Part shown: positions 17,607 through 26,839 of the stretch, piece by piece
Layout of the letters: the number at the start of each line of letters is the position of its first letter
How positions within the stretch are numbered: position 1 is the first letter of the stretch
Assembly (NCBI GenBank): GCA_017879645.1
Contig: JAAEXZ010000019.1
Coordinates: 1 to 34,211, forward strand
Direction of reading: 5' to 3'
Origin: Nitrosomonas sp.
GTDB taxonomy: Bacteria > Pseudomonadota > Gammaproteobacteria > Burkholderiales > Nitrosomonadaceae
Length of the DNA stretch: 34,211 bases
Notes under the pieces: model-generated
Seen by the model: the letters and a program-made list of their open reading frames with translations, nothing else
What the model was told of the DNA's origin: nothing
Databases searched by the model: none
Position numbers and translations under genes: made by a program

Positions 17607-19319
17607 TCATGGTGATGGTACAGAATCCTGCGACAGTAATTCCGCTACGCCATTCGATAAAATGAAAACGCGATCTGCTGCATTGATCACAGCGGGTTGA
17701 TGCGAAACGGCGATGATGGTGAGGCTGTTGGACAATTGCTGTAACGTTTCGCAGATGGTTTGTTCGCTTTCCGGATCCAGTGCGCTGGTGGGTTCATCGA
17801 GAATCAGGAACGATGGATTGTGTGCCAGCGCACGTGCAATCGCGATGCGTTGTCGCTGACCTCCGGAGAGTAAACCGCCACGTTCGCCCACGACGGTTTG
17901 CAATCCGTCCGGCAAGGCGCTGACAAATTCCCAGGCGCCGGCCTGACGAAGTGCGCGTTCGGCATCTTCCGCTGTCAATGCGGGCTCGCCAACCAGAATA
18001 TTGTTCATCACACTATCGTGCAGCAGGATCGTGTCCTGCGAAACATAACCGATCATGTGGCGCCACTGACGCAAATTGAGGTCGTGCAATGATACACCGT
18101 CGATTTGTACTTCTCCCGATTGAGGTTCGGTCAGTCCGCACAGCAGATCCAGCAGTGTGCTCTTGCCGACCCCGGAGGGTCCCATGACTGCAGTGAACGT
18201 ATTGATCGGTATGGTGATGTTCAGGTCCTTGAATATCGATTTCTGACCATAATCAAATTTCACGTGATCCAGCGTGATACCCTGCTGCAATTGCGGTTGC
18301 AATGTCCCCGTTGCCCGTTCCGCTGCTGCACGCGCGTCTTCCGCTGCTTTGCGCAAGGCCCAGAAAGCGCTTTCCTGTGCGACCAGCTGCTGGTGCCGGC
18401 GTTGTGTTTTGTTGAGTAATCCCAGAATCCGGGTCAGCAGAAAAACCATCAGCATGACTTCCGGCAGTGATAATTCCCATATCACGAGGGCAATGTACAA
18501 ACCACTGGCAGTCAAGGCGGCCAGTATCGGTTCCTGCAATGCCGTCAGGGCGGCGCGATTCATGACTTCGCGCCGTGTCGCTTTTTCCAGGAATTGTGTC
18601 TGTTCATGCAGAATGGCATCGGCCACATTATCGCGCGCCATGGCCTTGAGGGATTTGACAGAGCTGAGTACATCGGACAGATAGGCGAGCAGATCCCGCA
18701 GCAGGTGTGTTTGTTTGTTACCGGCGCGACGTGTTGCACTGACCAGGCGATTGAGGGCAATCAGCAGAAACAGGCCGATAAACAGGGAGGCCAGCGTGGC
18801 TTCCCAGGAAATGAACAGCGCCACAATTGCATAAACGATGACCTGGATGGCCAGTGCCAGAACATTGACGCTATGTTCAAACCCGTTGGCGGCACGGTAT
18901 GCCTCGGTAGCCACGGAATTCGCCAGTGAGCCTACGGATTGTCGCAGATAATACTGCCATCGGCTGGCCAGCAGGGCTTCGATCAAATCCAGCCTCAAGG
19001 CGGTAGCTACATGTGCAACGGTATATCCTACCTGCCGGTTGGCCAATAAGAGTACGATGCCTTTAAAAAACATCCCGCCGACAATGATGATCAGGATCGT
19101 ATCCAGTGCCGGTTCGATACCGATGTTTTGTAGTGCATTCTCGATAAACCGGCCGACACCGGAATCATTCGAACTATCCGACTCGCCGACGGCAATGGAT
19201 ATAAGTGGCAACAAAGCGGTCAGGCTCAGTCCTTCTGCTATTCCTGCAATTAGCAGCGCCAGTAAAACAAATGCGCTGCGCCGCGGAAAGACCATGATAT
19301 ATGTGAACAGGGTGCGCAT
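17607..19319 (-). CDS. ABC exporter with fused membrane and ATPase domains
   Basis: The 570-residue protein is a half-transporter. Its N-terminal membrane domain (about residues 1-320, six segments) joins a nucleotide-binding domain with Walker A GPSGVGKST (380-388), signature [15 protein letters not shown] (from about 484) and Walker B FLILDEPTSALD (from about 504). This architecture exports lipids, glycolipids, peptides or drugs. It lacks the N-terminal sequence expected of type I protease exporters of the PrtD kind, so I do not link it to the nearby metalloprotease. It lies 34 bp after lolD on the same strand and may be co-transcribed. The substrate is unknown. Confidence 0.87.
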   Translation of the reverse strand: MRTLFTYIMVFPRRSAFVLLALLIAGIAEGLSLTALLPLISIAVGESDSSNDSGVGRFIENALQNIGIEPALDTILIIIVGGMFFKGIVLLLANRQVGYTVAHVATALRLDLIEALLASRWQYYLRQSVGSLANSVATEAYRAANGFEHSVNVLALAIQVIVYAIVALFISWEATLASLFIGLFLLIALNRLVSATRRAGNKQTHLLRDLLAYLSDVLSSVKSLKAMARDNVADAILHEQTQFLEKATRREVMNRAALTALQEPILAALTASGLYIALVIWELSLPEVMLMVFLLTRILGLLNKTQRRHQQLVAQESAFWALRKAAEDARAAAERATGTLQPQLQQGITLDHVKFDYGQKSIFKDLNITIPINTFTAVMGPSGVGKSTLLDLLCGLTEPQSGEVQIDGVSLHDLNLRQWRHMIGYVSQDTILLHDSVMNNILVGEPALTAEDAERALRQAGAWEFVSALPDGLQTVVGERGGLLSGGQRQRIAIARALAHNPSFLILDEPTSALDPESEQTICETLQQLSNSLTIIAVSHQPAVINAADRVFILSNGVAELLSQDSVPSP

Positions 19320-19353
19320 TCAGATTCGGAATTAGTAATTAGAGATCGGTGGG

Positions 19354-20046
19354 CTAGGGTACTTCGGAAACATCGCATAACACGCCATCGATCAATTGCT
19401 TTATGCGTTGAGCGCGATGTGCAAGCTGTGTGTCATGGGTCACAATGATCAGGCTGGCGTTGATTTTCTGGTTCAGTTCCAGCATCAAATCGAAAACACT
19501 TTCGGCGGTGTGCCGATCCAGATTGCCGGTAGGTTCGTCGGCCAGAATGCACGCGGGATTGGTGACCAGGGCACGGGCAACGGCAGCGCGCTGGCGCTCG
19601 CCTCCGGATAGCTCGCCTGGGGTGTGCGTCAGACGATGACCCAGTCCGACTTGCTGCAAAATATCGGCAGCACGATCATAGGCGTCTTGTGTCGCCAGGC
19701 GGCGAATCAGCAACGGCATGGCAACATTTTCCAGGGCGCTGAATTCGGGCAATAAATGATGAAATTGATAGATGAATCCCAGCGAGCCGTTACGCAACCG
19801 GCAGCGCTGCTCCTCACTGGTTTTGGCGATGTCCTGATCCAGAATGCGGATTTCTCCACTGGTTGGGGCATCCAATCCACCCAGCACGTGCAATAACGTG
19901 CTTTTACCGGAACCGGACGTGCCAACGATAGCGAGTATTTCTCCCCGTGCCAGATCGAGATTGACTCCTTTGAGAACGGAGACGATCTGGTTGCCCTGGG
20001 AAAATTGTTTGTACAGTTCACGGCAGGCAATGACGATGTCACTCAT
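19354..20046 (-). CDS. lolD: Lipoprotein-releasing system ATPase LolD
   Basis: LolD powers release of outer-membrane lipoproteins from the inner membrane. The 230-residue product has Walker [10 protein letters not shown] and the LolD-specific segment [25 protein letters not shown]. It also has signature [15 protein letters not shown] and Walker [12 protein letters not shown]. The ATG at 20046-20044 is chosen because the family begins [13 protein letters not shown]; an upstream start would add 12 residues that overlap the permease gene further. Its start overlaps the 3' end of the LolC/E gene by eight bases. Confidence 0.95.
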   Translation of the reverse strand: MSDIVIACRELYKQFSQGNQIVSVLKGVNLDLARGEILAIVGTSGSGKSTLLHVLGGLDAPTSGEIRILDQDIAKTSEEQRCRLRNGSLGFIYQFHHLLPEFSALENVAMPLLIRRLATQDAYDRAADILQQVGLGHRLTHTPGELSGGERQRAAVARALVTNPACILADEPTGNLDRHTAESVFDLMLELNQKINASLIIVTHDTQLAHRAQRIKQLIDGVLCDVSEVP

Positions 20047-21286
20047 AGCGCAAGGCCTCCGCGGGATTGACCTTGGAGGCACGATAGCTGGGGTAGAGTG
20101 TCGCCAGCAGGCTTAGAATGAACGATGTCACGGCGACTGTCGTGATATCGGATATTTGTGGGTCGGTTGGAATCTTGCTGATGTAATACACTTCGCGTGA
20201 CAAAAACTGCACTTTGAACAAGCTTTCGATGAAGGCGACGACTTCGCCCACGTTATATGCCAGCAGCATTCCGCCAGCAACACCAAGAATGGTACCGAAC
20301 ACACCGATGAAGGTTCCTTGTACGATGAAGATTTTCATGATGCTACGAGGGCTTGCACCAAGGGTGCGCAAAATGGCGATATCGGATTGTTTGTCGGTAA
20401 CGGCCATAACCAGTGTGGAAACGATATTGAATGCAGCAACAGCGATGATTAACGCCAGAATCAATGACAGCATGCGTTTCTCGATTTGGATAGCGCGAAA
20501 ATAATTGGCGTGCTGCTGCGTCCAGTCACTGATGAAGTGGTCGGAAGTCAGCAATGCCGGCAATTCCTGCACGACTTGGGGAGCCTGAAACAGATCCTTG
20601 AGTTTCAAACGCACGCCGGATACGTCGTCATTTTCCATGCGATACAGTTTTTGTGCGTCAAACATATGTATCAGTACCAATCCCGAATCGTATTCGAAAT
20701 GACCGACTTCAAAAATGCCGACGACGGTAAATTGCCTTAGCCGCGGCAGGATACCGGCGGGAGTGACCTGACCTTGCGGGGAGATGAGGACGATTTTGTC
20801 CCCGACGAAGATTCCCAGCGTGCGAGCCAGTTCCATGCCAATGACGATACCAAACTCACCCGGTACCAGATCTTCGAGTTTGCCGCTAACCATGGTTCTG
20901 GAAAAATCGGCCACCTTGTCTTCTAGCGCAGGGAGAATGCCACGCACGACAACGCCTTGCACCACCTGATTGTGTGACAGCATGCCTTGCGCATTGACGT
21001 ACGGAGCAGCAGCTTCGACTGCTGGGTGTTTGGAGGCCTCCTGTGCAGTTTGCTGCCAGTGATTCAGATTTCCGTGGATGCTGCCGATCTGAACATGTGA
21101 TGCAACACCCAGGATACGCGAGCGAACTTCCTTCTGGAAACCATTCATGACCGACATCACGGTGATCAGTGCGGTCATGCCAAGCGTGATTCCCATCAGG
21201 GAGATCAACGAAATGAATGAAATGAAGTGATTGCGTTTTTTGGCACGTGTATACCGTAAGCCAATGAAAAGTTCGTAGGGAGACAC
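20039..21286 (-). CDS. Lipoprotein-releasing permease, LolC/LolE family
   Basis: The 415-residue inner-membrane protein has the family start [33 protein letters not shown] large periplasmic domain follows (about residues 45-260), then three further membrane segments, and it ends in [19 protein letters not shown]. The start codon is GTG at 21286, with no ATG in a suitable place. Only one LolC/E-type permease lies next to lolD, so it may work as a homodimer or pair with a copy elsewhere. For that reason I do not choose between LolC, LolE and LolF. Confidence 0.93.
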   Translation of the reverse strand: MSPYELFIGLRYTRAKKRNHFISFISLISLMGITLGMTALITVMSVMNGFQKEVRSRILGVASHVQIGSIHGNLNHWQQTAQEASKHPAVEAAAPYVNAQGMLSHNQVVQGVVVRGILPALEDKVADFSRTMVSGKLEDLVPGEFGIVIGMELARTLGIFVGDKIVLISPQGQVTPAGILPRLRQFTVVGIFEVGHFEYDSGLVLIHMFDAQKLYRMENDDVSGVRLKLKDLFQAPQVVQELPALLTSDHFISDWTQQHANYFRAIQIEKRMLSLILALIIAVAAFNIVSTLVMAVTDKQSDIAILRTLGASPRSIMKIFIVQGTFIGVFGTILGVAGGMLLAYNVGEVVAFIESLFKVQFLSREVYYISKIPTDPQISDITTVAVTSFILSLLATLYPSYRASKVNPAEALRYE

Positions 21287-21482
21287 GGATGTTTACCGGT
21301 AATAAATTATTTAATTTGTGGAATGGCTGGAGTTTGCCACAATTGACCGAACTTACCAAATGAAACACACGTCATCCCTACTGTATCAGAATGTAGCTTG
21401 AGCTGATTTGGAGCAATCCGGTTCTGACGTGTCAAGTAATCGCAATCAGTCAGTATTTTCCGAAGCGTATTGAATAAACGAA

Positions 21483-22919
21483 TTATAAAATAAAATCCTC
21501 AACACCAAGATTGATGGTACCGGTCAGGTGAATGGTCATGTCTGCGATTTTATTGCCATCAATATCGACTTGTACATTGGTGAAATTTTGAACGGTATTT
21601 TTAAAATACCGTATTTCGGCACCTGCACCGGTGAATGCTGATTTTCCAAGGAATGTGAAGGCCGCGTTGCCAGCTGCCGGACCATTTGCATCGATTGCCG
21701 CAACATCGATATCATCCAGGGAGTGTACAAAGTCATTGATGGTGTCGAACTGGCTGTTAGCGCTGTCGGTGGTTGCAGTATAAACAAAATCATCTGCACC
21801 TCCTCCGCCTATCAAAATGTCAGCTCCGGAACCGCCATTGATTTTATCTGCTCCGCCCAATCCACTGATTCGATCATTTCCGGCATTGCCACTCAATGTA
21901 TTGGCAGCAGCATTACCAGTAATGTTGTCGATAGCGCTTCCCCCGGTTGCATTTTCAATCGTGACACCATTGGCAATGGTGAAACCACCATTGATTCCAT
22001 GGACGAATGAGATGAATCCACCTCCACCTGCAGCATGCTGGAGCGTTGCAGCACGCAAGTCCATGATGGAATTGGACGCGGTGGTGTTCTGGATGGTGTC
22101 GATTCCCCCTGTATCCCATATGCATGAATAAAAAGTTCCGGCTGCATTGACGGCGCTGAGTGTGTAAAGATCGTTTCCAGAATGAAAAATGGGATTTGCG
22201 CCATAGAGAAATTGCAATGCAGCAATGTCAAAAGCCATCGGCGTGCCTTCGTAGCCGTAACCAGAAGTGCTGGAGGGATCGAGTGGTCCTGAGGGTGCAG
22301 TTTTCCAGCCATCATTGTAAGACATCATGGTAAAAACACCCTGGTTGAGGTTGAAATCCCCATAATCGTCAAATGCTGAGGTGACACCAGGAAAATTTGG
22401 CCTGCCTCCCCCGCCCGAATCATGCGGATGCTTTAATCCAATGGCATGTCCAAGCTCGTGAATGAAAGTCGCAAAATCATATCCACCGGGTTGCAGGCTG
22501 GAGTAATCCGTAGAAAAATAACTATCGAAATTGATAATTACCGAACCTTGTTGACTTTTGACGGGGCCTGTATCTTCCCCAGGGGGAACCGAGGTGCCCA
22601 GACCCCCTCCGGCATCAATATTATTAACTGCACCTAGGATAAGATCGGCATTCGTTTGACTGTTTGTAGCAATGAAATCTATATTGCATATATTCTCAAT
22701 GAGTTGCATTGCATTCCGGAATGCAATGATTTCTTGAGATACAGTATGGGCTGTTACCGGAATACCGCCAAAGTCGAATGTTTCATTGCCTTGTTGGCCC
22801 GCGATATAAACGCTTAAACGTGTACCGCTGGCTGGGTCATTCCAGTGCTTTCCCCAAAGTAAACCATTGATATAGCTATTGCTAGATACAGGGCTTGGGA
22901 TTGGATTGGAGAACGCCAT
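21483..22919 (-). CDS. Secreted serralysin-like M10 metalloprotease with RTX repeats
   Basis: The 478-residue protein has a metzincin zinc site HELGHAIGLKH (H154, H158, H164; catalytic E155) and the Met-turn MMSYND near residue 199. A C-terminal half follows with RTX nonapeptides (SGNAGNDRISGLGGADKINGG and more, about residues 336-372) that bind calcium. There is no N-terminal signal peptide, and the protein ends in EDFIL, like the C-terminal signals of type I secretion substrates. It should be exported by a three-part type I system; none is adjacent. A GAAGGAAA ribosome binding site precedes the ATG. Its target is unknown. Confidence 0.9.
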   Translation of the reverse strand: MAFSNPIPSPVSSNSYINGLLWGKHWNDPASGTRLSVYIAGQQGNETFDFGGIPVTAHTVSQEIIAFRNAMQLIENICNIDFIATNSQTNADLILGAVNNIDAGGGLGTSVPPGEDTGPVKSQQGSVIINFDSYFSTDYSSLQPGGYDFATFIHELGHAIGLKHPHDSGGGGRPNFPGVTSAFDDYGDFNLNQGVFTMMSYNDGWKTAPSGPLDPSSTSGYGYEGTPMAFDIAALQFLYGANPIFHSGNDLYTLSAVNAAGTFYSCIWDTGGIDTIQNTTASNSIMDLRAATLQHAAGGGGFISFVHGINGGFTIANGVTIENATGGSAIDNITGNAAANTLSGNAGNDRISGLGGADKINGGSGADILIGGGGADDFVYTATTDSANSQFDTINDFVHSLDDIDVAAIDANGPAAGNAAFTFLGKSAFTGAGAEIRYFKNTVQNFTNVQVDIDGNKIADMTIHLTGTINLGVEDFIL

Positions 22920-23080
22920 GATTTAATTTCCTTCTATTAATTCTGCTGCTATACACATGAATCAATATAAGCTGTGAATCGGCGTTTGTATAATACTTTT
23001 TGACCAAACCTTAATATTGATCGGATTATCGTTGTTTTTTTACTGTCACTGCCTTGCTTTTATTCTTGGGCGGATAATTC

Positions 23081-23464
23081 TCATCTTCCCATTCTCAATG
23101 CTTGATAGTCAGACAGTTTCGATGGTTGTTCCCAAACGAAAACTGGATCAGGACTGGGAAAAGTGGGAAGCCAGAAGGTAATGAAATCAAGTGCGCCGTT
23201 ACCAGTACGGGCAGCTACATGGTATACCCCCCATAGCAGTCCCTCGGGTAAGCCGATAATAAAGCTGTCGTTCTTGGCACTCCAATATGAAATATTTTTG
23301 GGTAACTCCATCCATCCGGTGGCAACATTGGCTATTCCGCTTATGATTTTGGTTCCAGCCCGATTTACATATATATCACTGGTGATTTCCTCGCTGGCGT
23401 GAGCCTGCATGGATAAAAAGAAACCAAACCACAGTACTAAAATGAATTGTCCGAATACCTTCAT
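23081..23464 (-). CDS. Small exported protein resembling TIGR04073 (exosortase-associated)
   Basis: The 127-residue product has a signal peptide (about 1-23, MQAHASEE). Its mature part has the run KIISGIANVATGWMELPKNISYWS, then several glycines and AARTGNGALDFITFWLPTFPSPDPVFVW. This resembles the TIGR04073 family, small exported proteins found in bacteria with exosortase/PEP-CTERM systems. The function is unknown. A GAGGT site lies eight bases before the ATG. The gene points the same way as the metalloprotease 161 bp downstream, and diverges from the Crp/Fnr gene. Confidence 0.7.
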   Translation of the reverse strand: MKVFGQFILVLWFGFFLSMQAHASEEITSDIYVNRAGTKIISGIANVATGWMELPKNISYWSAKNDSFIIGLPEGLLWGVYHVAARTGNGALDFITFWLPTFPSPDPVFVWEQPSKLSDYQALRMGR

Positions 23465-23664
23465 GTATAGACCTCATTATTATTGAAATTGGAATGAATT
23501 GGAGTGTATGTCGACCACAACAGCATTATTTTCTGTTTCTTTGTATGGTTGTATTCATTCCTATTTATACCACACTCGATCAAAAGCATCGCGGCTTCTA
23601 AGGTCAAATTATTTTTGTTTTTTTCAGATTCAATTTATCATCGATACGTGAAACAGTTCTTCCG

Positions 23665-23687
23665 GTATTGAATATGAAATTCAATAC
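23665..23687. promoter_or_regulatory. Perfect inverted repeat upstream of the Crp/Fnr gene, candidate operator
   Basis: GTATTGAAT and ATTCAATAC are exact reverse complements separated by five bases, 73 bp before the regulator's ATG. It lies in the 296-bp divergent gap between the regulator and the TIGR04073-like gene. The size and symmetry suit a dimeric DNA-binding protein, possibly the regulator itself. It matches neither the Crp (TGTGA-N6-TCACA) nor the Fnr (TTGAT-N4-ATCAA) consensus. Confidence 0.5.
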
Positions 23688-23760
23688 TGCTGATCGGTAG
23701 TCAAATTTATGAATCGGGTCGGCTCAAATCTGGACCGGTTCGGAAGGTTAGGAAGCAAAG

Positions 23761-24462
23761 ATGAGACACATATTGCCGGAAAATGCCTGTGAATTACTGG
23801 AAGTCATCAAAGAATTCAAAGGATTGACTTTTTATGATCTGGAGGCGATTTCACAAGTCTGTTATTGGTATCAATTTGATGCAGGAGAGGCAATCCTTCG
23901 CTATCACGATGATTCCAACAGTGTATATTTCGCTGCTCAAGGTGTGGTGCGAGTGAATTATTATTCGATATCGGGCAAGGAAGTCATTTTATGTGATTTG
24001 CCCGCGGGTGAGATCTTCGGTGAATTGACTGCCATCGATGGCCGTTCCAGGTCCGCTATGGTTGTAGCCAAAACCGATTGCTTACTGGGTTCGATTTCTT
24101 CACTCGCTTTTCAAGAGTTGATTTTTAACAACCGTCAGATTGCTATGAACATATTGCAGAGACTGGTTGGACAGATTCGGCGCCTTACCGAACGAGTCAT
24201 CGAGTCAGACACGCTGAAGGTACCCAATCGGGTTCGAGCGAAATTGCTTCATCTGGCTGAATCGCAAACGTCAGTGAGCGATAATCGGGCTGTAATCACA
24301 ACTGCGCCGACGCATGTTGAACTCGCATGCCTGATCGGTACACACCGCGAAGCGGTTACACGGGAGTTGAATTATCTGGAAAACGAGAAAATTATCTTGC
24401 GTAAGGGTCAAGAGCTGCACATTCTCGACGTGGGTAAATTGAAGAGTATGATCGAAGATTGA
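23761..24462 (+). CDS. Crp/Fnr family transcriptional regulator
   Basis: The 233-residue protein has an N-terminal cyclic-nucleotide-binding-type beta-barrel (about residues 20-125; GEIFGELTAIDGRSRSAMVVA). A dimerisation helix (about 130-155) and a C-terminal winged helix-turn-helix (about 165-225; ACLIGTHREAVTRELNYLE) follow. The N-terminal cysteine cluster of Fnr is absent, so it is not an Fnr oxygen sensor. GEL and R-S-A residues near the barrel resemble a nucleotide-binding pocket, but the ligand is unproven. An AGGAAG site precedes the ATG. A perfect inverted repeat upstream suggests self-regulation. Confidence 0.9.
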   Translation: MRHILPENACELLEVIKEFKGLTFYDLEAISQVCYWYQFDAGEAILRYHDDSNSVYFAAQGVVRVNYYSISGKEVILCDLPAGEIFGELTAIDGRSRSAMVVAKTDCLLGSISSLAFQELIFNNRQIAMNILQRLVGQIRRLTERVIESDTLKVPNRVRAKLLHLAESQTSVSDNRAVITTAPTHVELACLIGTHREAVTRELNYLENEKIILRKGQELHILDVGKLKSMIED

Positions 24463-24504
24463 ACGCGGGTCCGTGCTTTTGAGTACAAGCCACCGTCCAA
24501 AAAT

Positions 24505-24532
24505 AAAAAGCACACCTTCGAGTGTGCTTTTT
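24505..24532. terminator. Bidirectional intrinsic terminator between the Crp/Fnr gene and hppA
   Basis: AAAAAGCACAC pairs with GTGTGCTTTTT around a six-base loop CTTCGA. The A run on one side and T run on the other serve both strands. It sits between two convergent genes, 42 bp after the regulator stop and 17 bp after the hppA stop. Confidence 0.9.
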
Positions 24533-24549
24533 ATTGGGTAAAAACTAAT

Positions 24550-26607
24550 CTACAGCAATGGGATAATCAATAATGCAACAATATTGATAATCTTGATCAA
24601 TGGATTGATCGCAGGGCCAGCGGTATCCTTGTAAGGATCACCAACAGTATCACCTGTAACTGATGCTTTGTGAGCTTCACTGCCTTTGCCACCAAAGTGA
24701 CCATCTTCGATATGTTTTTTCGCATTATCCCAAGCACCACCACCCGTGGTCATGGAAATCGCTACGAACAGACCGGTAATGATGGATCCCATCAATACAC
24801 CTCCCAGTGCCTGAGGACCCAGAATAACACCAACCAGCAGAGGAATCAGTACGGGTAACAACGACGGGGTCATCATTTCCCTGATTGCTGCTTTCGTCAG
24901 CATATCGACAGCTCTGGAATAATCCGGCTTGGCCGTTCCTTCCATGATGCCAGGGATTTCCTTGAACTGACGACGCACTTCGATTACGACGGAGCCGGCA
25001 GCGCGGCCGACAGCTTCCATAGACATGGCACCAAACAGGTAAGGAATCATGCCGCCAATGAACAGGCCGATAATGACCATATGATTGGAAAGATCAAAAG
25101 TCAGCGTGTGACCTGCATGTTCCAGTGCATGGGTATAATCGGCGAACAGTACCAGAGCGGCCAGCCCGGCGGAACCAATCGCGTATCCCTTGGTTACTGC
25201 CTTGGTGGTGTTACCTACGGCATCCAGCGGATCGGTAATGGCGCGAACAGAATCTGGCATTTCAGACATTTCGGCGATACCGCCAGCATTGTCGGTAATT
25301 GGACCATAAGCATCCAGTGCAACGATGATACCTGTCATGGATAACATGGCCGTTGCGGCAATGGCAATACCGTACAAGCCAGCCAGTGCATAGGCCAGCA
25401 GGATACTGATACATACAGCCAGTACTGGTGCTGCAGTAGCACGCATGGAAACGCCCAAACCAGCGATGATATTGGTCGCATGACCTGTCGTCGATGCTTC
25501 AGCAACGTGTTGAACTGGAGGGAAATCTGTTGAGGTGTAGTATTCTGTGATGACCACCATCAATCCGGTCAGTACTAAGCCGATCGTGGCCGCCAGGAAT
25601 ACACGCATGACCAGCATGCCGCCTGCAACTTCAGTGCCATCGATATTCAGAGACATGTCGCCCATGAACCAGACGGTTACCGGAAGGTAAGTAAATAATG
25701 CGATACCGCCAGCAACGGCCAGTCCACGATACAGTGCATTCATGATCTTGCCGCCTTCGCGCATTTTGACATAATAGCAGCCGACGATGGATGCAATGAT
25801 TGAAACCGCGCCAAGCATCAAGGGGTAGATCACAGCGTCAATAGCATTGGTTGAAAATAGCAATGCACCTAGGATCATGGTAGCGATGATGGTAACTGCG
25901 TAAGTTTCAAACAGATCAGCTGCCATACCGGCGCAGTCTCCAACGTTGTCGCCCACATTGTCAGCAATAACGGCTGGATTACGAGGATCGTCTTCAGGAA
26001 TTCCTGCTTCCACCTTACCAACCAGATCGGCACCGACGTCAGCACCCTTGGTGAAAATACCGCCACCCAGACGTGCGAAAATCGAAATCAGGGATCCACC
26101 AAATGCAAAACCGATCAGGGGTTTGATGATATCACTGACAGGTTGATTGGGATCCGCACCATCAAACAGCATGGCGCAATATCCTGCGACGCCCAATAAA
26201 CCGAGTCCGACAACCAGCATGCCGGTTACGGCACCACCGCGGAAAGCGATGGCAAGTGCTTCATTCAAACCGGTAGTGGCAGCTTGTGCTGTACGGACAT
26301 TGGATTGAACCGAAACATTCATGCCAAGAAAACCGGCCGCACCCGACAAAATAGCGCCCAGTGCGAAGCCAATGGCTGTATCCAAGCTAAGTGCTATTGC
26401 CAGGGCAACAAACAGAATTGCACCAACCGCAGCAATAGTCATATATTGACGCTTCAGGTATGCAGATGCACCCTGTTGAATTGCACTTGCAATTTCTTGC
26501 ATGCGCTGATTACCCGTCGATTGAACATAAATGCCCCTAATCCAAATACCGCTGAATATCAGGGCTAAAATCGCACTACCAATTGCGATAACAAAACCAC
26601 TAGCCAT
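24550..26607 (-). CDS. hppA: Membrane-bound proton-pumping pyrophosphatase, K+-independent type
   Basis: This enzyme couples pyrophosphate hydrolysis to ion pumping across the inner membrane. The 685-residue protein has about 16 membrane segments and the active-site loops [20 protein letters not shown] (from 181), [22 protein letters not shown] and EYYT (355). GNTTKA places a lysine at residue 469, where K+-dependent members have alanine; that lysine is known to remove the K+ requirement. The ATG at 26607 follows a GGAG site; an upstream in-frame TTG overlaps that site and is rejected. It is the last gene of the adk-pfp-hppA group. Confidence 0.95.
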   Translation of the reverse strand: MASGFVIAIGSAILALIFSGIWIRGIYVQSTGNQRMQEIASAIQQGASAYLKRQYMTIAAVGAILFVALAIALSLDTAIGFALGAILSGAAGFLGMNVSVQSNVRTAQAATTGLNEALAIAFRGGAVTGMLVVGLGLLGVAGYCAMLFDGADPNQPVSDIIKPLIGFAFGGSLISIFARLGGGIFTKGADVGADLVGKVEAGIPEDDPRNPAVIADNVGDNVGDCAGMAADLFETYAVTIIATMILGALLFSTNAIDAVIYPLMLGAVSIIASIVGCYYVKMREGGKIMNALYRGLAVAGGIALFTYLPVTVWFMGDMSLNIDGTEVAGGMLVMRVFLAATIGLVLTGLMVVITEYYTSTDFPPVQHVAEASTTGHATNIIAGLGVSMRATAAPVLAVCISILLAYALAGLYGIAIAATAMLSMTGIIVALDAYGPITDNAGGIAEMSEMPDSVRAITDPLDAVGNTTKAVTKGYAIGSAGLAALVLFADYTHALEHAGHTLTFDLSNHMVIIGLFIGGMIPYLFGAMSMEAVGRAAGSVVIEVRRQFKEIPGIMEGTAKPDYSRAVDMLTKAAIREMMTPSLLPVLIPLLVGVILGPQALGGVLMGSIITGLFVAISMTTGGGAWDNAKKHIEDGHFGGKGSEAHKASVTGDTVGDPYKDTAGPAINPLIKIINIVALLIIPLL

Positions 26608-26725
26608 AAAGAACTCCAATTAAAGTCAGACCACAAAATCACATGTGAAACCCGGCCTAATAATTCCACATAATTAAACACTTGTCCAAAAATAAAATTT
26701 ATATCAGGACGTATTTTATCTTTTC

Positions 26726-26745
26726 TTGATACTTGAATGTATCAA
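26726..26745. promoter_or_regulatory. Inverted repeat in the pfp-hppA gap
   Basis: TTGATAC and GTATCAA are perfect reverse complements around a six-base spacer, about 120 bp before the hppA start. It could be an operator for hppA or a hairpin after pfp. No T run follows on the reverse strand, so a terminator is less likely. Confidence 0.35.
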
Positions 26746-26839
26746 AAATGAATGAAAAATGGGTTGCAGTTTGTTCCAACTGGGGCTGATTGGCTTCATT
26801 ACAACACTTACCCAGTCGGTTGCAGCAATCCAAATGATT

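Noticed and set aside
17607-19319. Type I secretion ATPase for the nearby RTX protease
   Set aside because: The N-terminal sequence does not resemble PrtD-type exporters, and no membrane-fusion or outer-membrane partner is adjacent.
21817-22131. Forward-strand frames inside the metalloprotease gene
   Set aside because: They are antisense shadows of the RTX and catalytic regions, where repetitive glycine/aspartate codons keep other frames open.
23665-23687. Classical Fnr or Crp binding site
   Set aside because: The half-sites and spacing differ from TTGAT-N4-ATCAA and TGTGA-N6-TCACA.
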